64,000 nucleotides of DNA from NCBI RefSeq assembly GCF_023074055.1, contig NZ_JADPKR010000112.1:48590-112589 (forward strand), read 5' to 3'. This document shows positions 58,903 through 64,000 of the stretch, in pieces. The number at the start of each line of letters is the position of its first letter. Position 1 is the stretch's first letter. Source of the stretch: Bradyrhizobium sp. 141 (lineage in GTDB: Bacteria; Pseudomonadota; Alphaproteobacteria; Rhizobiales; Xanthobacteraceae). A program made the position numbers and the translations under genes. The notes under the pieces are model-generated. The model made no database searches. It worked only from the letters and a program-made list of their open reading frames with translations, and was not told the origin of the DNA.

Positions 58903-60441
58903 GTGCCCACTTTCTCGAATTTACTCATCTTGCATAAACTGACGGCCGCGTTTGCAGCCGTGATAGCAGTCATATTCGTGAGCGGCGCAATCGTATACGA
59001 CAGACTTGGCGTGATCGAAGAGGCCAAAAACTGGCGGGTCCATACCACGGACGTGTTGGACACCCTAGAGATGGCTGTGGCCGCAGCCCTTGATCAAGAA
59101 ACGAGTCTGCGCGGCTATTTGATCAGCGGCGACGAGAAATTCTTGGACCCATACCGCAGGGGCGGTGACAACTTCATCGTGGCGATCCGGAAACTTAGAG
59201 CACAGACTTCGGACAACCAAGACCAGCAAAACCGGCTCGATGAATTGAACAAGCTGGCGACCACTTGGCGCATCGAGACCGCCGAGCGCGAGATCGCGCT
59301 GATGACGAACCCCGCGACTCGCGAGGAGGCTCGCACGTTGGAGGGGTCGAGCGGCAAAGCTGCCATGGACGCAATCCGCGCCAAGGCGAGCGAAATCGAG
59401 AAGGTTGAGCGCGATCTATTGGCAAGGCGCGACGCCGTGCAGAAGCAGGCGTACGCCACTGCATACACGGCGACCGCGCTGGGCGCTGCAGTCTCGCTCA
59501 TGATCGCGATGCTGATGGGCATTCTACTCACGAGGGCTATCGCTACGCCGATCACCCGAATGACCGGCGCCATGACCGCACTCGCCAAGGGCGACACTAG
59601 CATCGACGTGCCCGGGATTGATCGGCATGACGAAATCGGCGCGATGGCGGGTGCAGTCGAAATCTTCAAGAAGGCTGTCATTGAACGCCAAAAGACCCAG
59701 GTCGAACTCGCTCATGTCAGTCGTGTCGCGACCATGGGGCAGCTGACGGCCTCGATCGCCCATGAAGTCAATCAGCCGATCTCGGCCGTGCTCACCAATG
59801 CGGACGCCGCCTTGAACTGGCTGGGCGCCAACCCGCCTAATCTAAATAGGGCCCGCGAGTCCCTCGAGCACATTGTCACAGATAGCCAACGAGCTGGCGA
59901 GATCGTCCACCGGATCCGCGCTATGGTCAGGAAAGCGCCGGTACCCAGAAGCCGGCTTGACCTCAACGAAGCCGTCCTGGACGTCGTCGCCATGGTCCGA
60001 AGCGAGGCGGTGAGGCATAAAATTTCGCTACAGACGCATCTGGCGGAGGACCTGCCGCAGATCGAAGGTGAGCGCATTCAGCTGCAGCAGGTGCTCCTGA
60101 ATCTGATCCTCAATGCCATCGACGCCGTGAGCAGCGTTCCGGAGGGCACGCGGGAGCTGCAGATCAGTACCGAAAGGGACGTTGCGGGCGATGTACGTGT
60201 CGCGGTGCGAGACTCGGGGCCGGGGCTCGACCCGACGATTGAGGAACGCGTTTTCGATGCGTTCTACACGACCAAGTCGCACGGCTTAGGTATGGGCCTG
60301 GCCATCTGTCGGTCAATCATCGCAGCTCATGGCGGACGGTTGTGGGTCACGAGGAACAAGCCTCGGGGCGCTGTCTTCCAATTCACCCTCGTTCCCCACC
60401 AGGACCAGATGGCTCCACTTGGCCAAAAGCCGGTGGGGTGA
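58903..60441 (+). CDS. Membrane sensor histidine kinase with CHASE3-like domain
   Basis: 512 residues from the GTG at 58903 (GAGGG upstream); a TTG at 58864 would add 13. Two membrane helices (about residues 10-30 and 184-206) enclose a helical CHASE3-like periplasmic domain with LDQETSLRGYLISGDEKFLDPYRR near residues 66-89. A HAMP domain follows, then the phospho-acceptor His287 in SIAHEVNQPISAVLTNADAALNWL and an ATPase domain with NLILNAIDAV, DSGPGLD and GLGMGLAICRSII. The H-box is of the FixL/DctB-like group. No response regulator gene is adjacent. Confidence 0.88.
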   Translation: MPTFSNLLILHKLTAAFAAVIAVIFVSGAIVYDRLGVIEEAKNWRVHTTDVLDTLEMAVAAALDQETSLRGYLISGDEKFLDPYRRGGDNFIVAIRKLRAQTSDNQDQQNRLDELNKLATTWRIETAEREIALMTNPATREEARTLEGSSGKAAMDAIRAKASEIEKVERDLLARRDAVQKQAYATAYTATALGAAVSLMIAMLMGILLTRAIATPITRMTGAMTALAKGDTSIDVPGIDRHDEIGAMAGAVEIFKKAVIERQKTQVELAHVSRVATMGQLTASIAHEVNQPISAVLTNADAALNWLGANPPNLNRARESLEHIVTDSQRAGEIVHRIRAMVRKAPVPRSRLDLNEAVLDVVAMVRSEAVRHKISLQTHLAEDLPQIEGERIQLQQVLLNLILNAIDAVSSVPEGTRELQISTERDVAGDVRVAVRDSGPGLDPTIEERVFDAFYTTKSHGLGMGLAICRSIIAAHGGRLWVTRNKPRGAVFQFTLVPHQDQMAPLGQKPVG

Positions 60442-60676
60442 ACTTGCCGGGCGCGGAACGTGCTAGGGCCCGGGCGAACTTGGGTTTGGCTCAGGTATGG
60501 TCAGCAGCTCGGGGCAAACCGGAAGCGATACGGCTCCAGTCAAACCGGCGCTGTTGACCCAAGGCGGACCATGGCCCCGCGCGTCGGTGTCAGTGGCGCC
60601 TGGTGGAGACGGCGCATACACCCGCCTCAGGAGAGGTCACCGAGTCGAATAAGCGCGCACTACGCCGACGAGAACA

Positions 60677-60862
60677 TCATAATTCCTGCGCGCTTTTGGT
60701 AGCGGCGCGGACGAGTGAAGATCGTTCAGATCGTTCCAACAAAGGCCCAGCCAGGCAAACCGAAAGGATGGTGTTGTGGGTCAAAAGAAAGAGGATGAGA
60801 AACAAGAATGTCGAGGCTAAGTCGAGAAGCAGCAATTTGGCTGCTGTAAGAAAGTCTTTCAT
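60677..60862 (-). pseudogene. Truncated YciB/septation-like membrane protein gene
   Basis: 61 residues. The first 38 (MKDFLTAAKLLLLDLASTFL then FLILFLLTHNTILSVCLAG) resemble the start of YciB-like inner-membrane proteins of rhizobia. After that the sequence turns into polar, unrelated residues, and no other frame continues the family. The normal protein is well over 100 residues with further helices. Probable remnant of an insertion or deletion event. The flanking gaps 60442-60676 and 60863-61108 hold no supported gene; the latter includes a short piece of the dispersed repeat near 60963. Confidence 0.5.
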
Positions 60863-61108
60863 TGAAACCTCAGCTTGCCGCTATGCGGTTTCATTGACTA
60901 TCAAAGGTAGTCTTATATCAAGGAACTCGCCTCAAAGCTTCCGGTTCAAACCGTCAGCTGTTGGGCCCTTAGCCGACCTCGCAAGTATTGCCCGTTGAGG
61001 ACTGCTTGTGACCCGATGCAGACGAACTTGGGAAGGGGGCACGACAATCGACCCCCATCGAGCCGAGCCAGGCACTGCGCGGAAGCGCAACGACGTTCGC
61101 GGTGATTC

Positions 61109-61438
61109 CTAGCCAGTATTTTTGACCGCATCAGCCAGCATGTCGTAAAGCTGCTGCCTGCTGAACTCCTTGGGCTGCTGCCTCTCCGCTTTGTTTCGCG
61201 ACACCTTCTTTGCCACTGGAAGGGCGCAAGCTGCCGACGACGCCGGCCTCAGCTTCGGGGGCGGCCGTATCTTGGGCCTTGCCGTAGGCGGCTTGTGGCC
61301 GCGCTTCAGGCCCTGACGGGTTAGCATGCCGCAGACCGCGTTACGACTGCATCCGAGACGACGCGCTATCTGCGCCGCGCTCTGTCCTGCGGACCAGAGC
61401 CTAGTGAGGAGCTCTACGTCTTTCGCATCCCAGCCCAT
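61109..61438 (-). CDS. GcrA-like cell-cycle regulator family protein
   Basis: 109 residues. The N-terminal MGWDAKDVELLTRLWSAGQS followed by AAQIARRLGCSRNAVCGMLTRQGLKRG (residues 1-47) is the GcrA DNA-binding helix-turn-helix. The middle is proline/lysine rich, and the C-terminus (FSRQQLYDMLADAVKNTG) could be the sigma70-contact part. True GcrA is longer (about 160-170 residues) and partners CcrM methylation; this short form is probably an accessory paralogue. Isolated on the minus strand with a short gap to the next gene. Confidence 0.8.
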   Translation of the reverse strand: MGWDAKDVELLTRLWSAGQSAAQIARRLGCSRNAVCGMLTRQGLKRGHKPPTARPKIRPPPKLRPASSAACALPVAKKVSRNKAERQQPKEFSRQQLYDMLADAVKNTG

Positions 61439-61472
61439 GGGAGATACTATAGCGCCGACTGCCGACCACGCA

Positions 61473-61676
61473 CTAGCCTAATCTTCGTCCGGCTCGCGCA
61501 CGACCGCCGGTTTCGTCAGCGTCATCTTCCCCTTCATCATCTTCATCTTCGTCCTCCTCATCTTCTTCCTCGTCCTCTTCATCAGGATCTCTTGGCGGCA
61601 TCGCAGTGCCCATAAGCATGAGCGCTGTCCAGCAGATCGCTGTGATGGAAAATCTTTCGAAGGTGTGTTGCTTCAT
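61473..61676 (-). CDS. Small exported or membrane protein with an acidic Asp/Glu tail
   Basis: 67 residues from the ATG at 61676 (GAGGAG eleven bases upstream). A hydrophobic segment (about residues 10-24, SITAICWTALMLMGT) is followed by an almost pure Asp/Glu run of about 30 residues (from PPRDPDEEDEEEDEEDEDE) and a basic end (GGRARAGRRLG). The acidic tail could bind cations or basic proteins. No family is recognised. The acidic run is encoded by a GA-rich low-complexity stretch that may vary between strains. The frame is open further upstream without support. Confidence 0.5.
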   Translation of the reverse strand: MKQHTFERFSITAICWTALMLMGTAMPPRDPDEEDEEEDEEDEDEDDEGEDDADETGGRARAGRRLG

Positions 61677-61820
61677 GGCGTTGCTGCTCCTCGAAAAGCA
61701 CCCGCGATCTAATTCCTGATCGGAGGCACGCGTAGATCCAGGGCGCGATCGTCGCAAATGCGGGGTGACATCAGGTCGATGACACGAGCAAGGGCAGCAC
61801 CCGCCGCGCAACTGGCGACG

Positions 61821-62130
61821 CTACTTTATGCCCGTAGACCCATTCGACTCTATGTCCACCGAAACCTCACCGCTGGTGGCTTCGGCAGCCCCAAGGTCGA
61901 GGTCATGTAGGCTCGCCTGAACAAACGCCATTATCTTGGCGTTCTCTGCGTTGGCGCTTTCGCGGTCATCAAATATCATGACGGCGATGCCGACACCGTC
62001 GCCCGCATCCAGCACATGGCAAGATCTAAATCCCTGCGATTGCCTTAAGATCTCACGACGCCGCTCTTGGCGCGACGAGCGGGGTCGCTACCGAACGAAC
62101 CTTCGTGTACTTGCGAATGACCATGTACAT
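61821..62130 (-). pseudogene. Frameshifted small conserved gene (ABM-like rhizobial family)
   Basis: Reading from the ATG at 62130, frame 1 gives MYMVIRKYTKVRSV. A second frame gives RRAKSGVVR, and a third gives EILRQSQGFRSCHVLDAGDG and GIAVMIFDDRESANAENAKIMAFV. In order these match a small rhizobial protein family of about 100 residues (MYMVIRKY... GVGxSVTxFD...ANEKA). At least two frameshifts and an in-frame stop separate the parts, so the gene is inactive. An internal ATG would still allow a 64-residue fragment. Confidence 0.7.
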
Positions 62131-62290
62131 GGGGCCACCACGCGCCATACGCTACCTCGCATCAGATCATATCGTCCCAGCCGGACTAGTGCCGACTTCC
62201 GGGATGTGGCAGCAGCCTTTGGTTGGCGGGCTGCGCAACGCGCTTTTTCAATGAGCCATCCTCGCCCGCAGAGGGGCGAGGTGCTGAGGC

Positions 62291-62506
62291 TCAGGAGCCC
62301 TCGAACTTGAACGATACGTTGAGCTTGGCGCGATAGACCTCGACTTTTCCCTTGTCATCCAGTTGAATATCGAGCTTGACGACCTCTGCGATGCGAAGAT
62401 CTCGGAGAGATTTGGCGGCTTGCTCGACCGCATTGGCGGCGGCCTTCTCCCAGGAATCTTTGCTGGTGCCGATCAGTTCAATGACCTTGTAGACGCTCTC
62501 GGGCAT
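62291..62506 (-). CDS. Dodecin family flavin-binding protein
   Basis: 71 residues, the standard dodecin length. The sequence VYKVIELIGTSKDSWEKAAANAVEQAAKSLRDLRIAEVV (residues 5-43) contains the dodecin core of a strand, helix and strand, and EVYRAKLNVSFKFEG ends the beta sheet. Dodecins form 12-subunit shells that store or buffer riboflavin/FMN. The ATG at 62506 follows AGGAGG on the minus strand. It stands alone. Whether this member has the bacterial flavin-stacking tryptophan is consistent with Trp19. Confidence 0.92.
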   Translation of the reverse strand: MPESVYKVIELIGTSKDSWEKAAANAVEQAAKSLRDLRIAEVVKLDIQLDDKGKVEVYRAKLNVSFKFEGS

Positions 62507-62950
62507 GTCGTCCTCCTATTCGGTAGGGGCCTGAAATCTAGCATCTGAATTTCGATGCTGATACGTGTCCGGGAGATGTCGCGGAAAAGGGTCCGATTGG
62601 CTGTCACTTTTCCTGTTCGAGCCAAAGAAGAGCTCGGGGAAGCGATGGCACCGCGTAAGAATCAGCAGCATGGTTATCGCCGCGAGTCTGGTGTGTGCCC
62701 TGTGTATCGCCTAATTGGCCCTTAGCCGAACAAGGCGGAGGCCATTGCGACGTCAGCTATCGCGGGGCCGTGCTGACTTCGACCGCCGTTCGTTTCCCGA
62801 ATGGGACATCAGGGCGCAGGGAATTACCCTCAGCGAGGGCTTACTTCACTTCCAAAGCCTTCCCAAGGTGTTACATTAAATTGCTGTCGGCGAACCATGT
62901 TTAGTGCAGATTTGATCGACACCGGCAGAAGAAGCGTTGGAGAAACGCCA
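62507..62950. other. Intergenic region with a short dispersed-repeat piece
   Basis: No gene is supported in these 444 bases. GGCCCTTAGCCGAACAAGG at 62717-62735 resembles the left end of the repeats at 47335 and 51092. A frame leading into the cyclase gene is open from 62801, but it has no ribosome-binding site or domain character before 62951. Confidence 0.4.
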
Positions 62951-63763
62951 GTGCCAATTTTCCTCGACCGACACGATCTCTCGGGCCTGACAGCTTCCGA
63001 TATCGCGGAGGCGCATCGAAAAGACCTGGAAGTGCAAGATCAGTACGGAGTTCGTTTCTTGACGTATTGGTTTGATGAATCGCGCGGCACGGGCTTCTGT
63101 CTCATTGACGCACCGGATATCGAAACGGCGATGCGGGTTCATGACGAAGCTCACGGCGCGGTAGCGAAAGATGTGATCGAAGTCGACCTCTCAGCCGTCC
63201 AGGCATTTCTGGGGAGAGTGTCTGATCCGGAACCGTGCGGCGAGGCAAACAACGTCAGAATTGATTCTGCCTTGCGGGCGATATTGTTCACCGACATCGT
63301 TGGCTCTACCAGCATGACAGAGCGTCTTGGCGACGCTCGATCTGTCGAGATGGTTCGGGCACATGACGCGCTGGTTCGTCGCGCATTGAAGGACAAGGGT
63401 GGGCATGTAGTGAAGCACACTGGAGACGGCATCATGGCATCCTTCGCCGACGCCGCCGCCTCCGTGCAATGCGCCCGCTCTATCCAGCAAGCGTTTGAAG
63501 CCTTCAATCTGGCCAGCAAGGAGAAGCTTCAGGTGCGAATTGGTATTGACGTCGGAGAGCCGATTGCCGACAGCAATGACCTTTTTGGTGCGACCGTTCA
63601 ACTCGCTGCTCGATTGTGTCAGTTGGCCGAGCCGGATGCCATTCTTGTGTCAAGTGCCGTTCAGGATCGCATCCGGGATCGTTTCCAAGGGACAAACATC
63701 GGTCCCTGCCATCTCAAAGGCTTCCTGCAGCCTGTCGACGTATACGGGATCGAATGGCGCTAG
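62951..63763 (+). CDS. DUF4242 domain fused to class III adenylate/guanylate cyclase
   Basis: 270 residues from the GTG at 62951 (GGAGA eight bases upstream; an ATG at 62897 would add 18). Residues 1-90 (PIFLDRHDLSGLTASDIAEA, then AMRVHDEAHGAVAKDVIEVD) are a DUF4242/SCO4226-type domain, which is thought to bind nickel. Residues about 105-270 are a class III cyclase catalytic domain with metal-binding Asp115 (FTDIVGSTSMTERLGD) and Asp159 (KHTGDGIMASF). No membrane segment is visible. It probably makes cAMP in the cytoplasm under control of the N-terminal domain. Confidence 0.85.
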   Translation: MPIFLDRHDLSGLTASDIAEAHRKDLEVQDQYGVRFLTYWFDESRGTGFCLIDAPDIETAMRVHDEAHGAVAKDVIEVDLSAVQAFLGRVSDPEPCGEANNVRIDSALRAILFTDIVGSTSMTERLGDARSVEMVRAHDALVRRALKDKGGHVVKHTGDGIMASFADAAASVQCARSIQQAFEAFNLASKEKLQVRIGIDVGEPIADSNDLFGATVQLAARLCQLAEPDAILVSSAVQDRIRDRFQGTNIGPCHLKGFLQPVDVYGIEWR

Positions 63764-63894
63764 CTGTCGCGACTGCCGAGGATATCGATTGAGGCGACGA
63801 TGGTCTGCCGTTGGCCGATTTCGTTGAAAAAGGCGGCGGTTGCGACTCAGAGGTAGCAGTGATTCAGTCTGTTTAGTTGGCAGGACTGATGATC

Positions 63895-64000
63895 ATGATG
63901 GGGCATCGGCAAGTCGAACAGGCTGCGTTATTCTATGAGTTCTCGCTCGAAAGGCATATCCCCGCAGACCACTTGCTCCGGTCGATCGACAGATTTGTCG
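63895..64000 (+). mobile_element. Start of a transposase gene (IS1182-like), runs off the window
   Basis: From the ATG at 63895 the frame reads MMGHRQVEQAALFYEFSLER then HIPADHLLRSIDRFV and is open to the last base. This is the N-terminal DUF772-type start of IS1182/IS5-like transposases common in rhizobia. The insertion sequence end should lie in the 130 bases after the cyclase gene. The left terminal repeat could not be fixed from one end. Confidence 0.75.

Noticed and set aside
60603..60998. Plus-strand ORF opposite the YciB-like remnant
   Set aside because: Basic, low-complexity product with no motif; the minus strand carries a recognisable membrane-protein start.

Overview
The window looks like chromosome of an alphaproteobacterium of the Bradyrhizobium type. 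This rests on high GC, many ATGA/GTGA gene overlaps, the dominance of ABC transporters, a norEFCBQD cluster, ChvE/GguAB, GcrA-type and phasin proteins, and rhizobial intergenic palindromes. The assignment is inference from gene content; no rRNA or tRNA gene was seen.

Layout. (1) 1-4.5 kb: a branched-chain amino-acid type ABC transporter (partial binding protein, livH, livM, livG, livF). (2) 4.7-7.4 kb: a small membrane protein, a YeiH-type exporter and a fumarylacetoacetate-hydrolase-fold protein that resembles 2-keto-3-deoxy-pentonate dehydratase (XylX). (3) 7.7-16 kb: an apparently single operon with a YtfQ-YtfR-YtfT-YjfF galactose/galactofuranose importer, a GntR regulator, galactose 1-dehydrogenase, aldose epimerase and a lactonase. 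Together these give uptake plus the first oxidative steps to an aldonate. (4) 16-20 kb: chvE-gguA-gguB, a second monosaccharide importer. (5) 20.1-26.6 kb: nitric oxide reductase genes norEF and norCBQD with two FNR/NnrR-like boxes, one lying between norE and a divergent 51-codon membrane ORF. (6) 26.6-36.2 kb: a polyol locus with a HAD phosphatase, SorC regulator, SmoEFGK-type importer, short-chain dehydrogenase, ribulokinase-type FGGY kinase and PfkB kinase. Both of its promoters carry the same paired 14-bp operator-like sites. (7) 36.2-46 kb: a LysR regulator divergent from an amidase, a dipeptide-type ABC transporter and a second amidase.

From about 46 kb to the right end the character changes. 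Genes are short and mostly monocistronic, intergenic spaces are longer and richer in A+T, and there are several broken genes: an alpha/beta-hydrolase fragment, a frameshifted Crp/Fnr gene, an IS5-type transposase tail, a truncated H-NS-like gene, a truncated YciB-like gene and a double-frameshifted small gene. There are also dispersed repeats and the start of a further transposase at the right edge. Intact genes here include a ribbon-helix-helix regulator coupled to a PHB-depolymerase-type esterase, two phasins, a Crp/Fnr regulator, a TerC-like membrane protein, a CHASE3-type sensor kinase, a GcrA-like protein, dodecin and a DUF4242-adenylate cyclase fusion. This part reads as an accessory, decaying region with storage-polymer and stress functions.

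Family names rest on remembered motifs and sequences, not on searches. Start codons were chosen by ribosome-binding sites and overlaps and may be off by a few codons.
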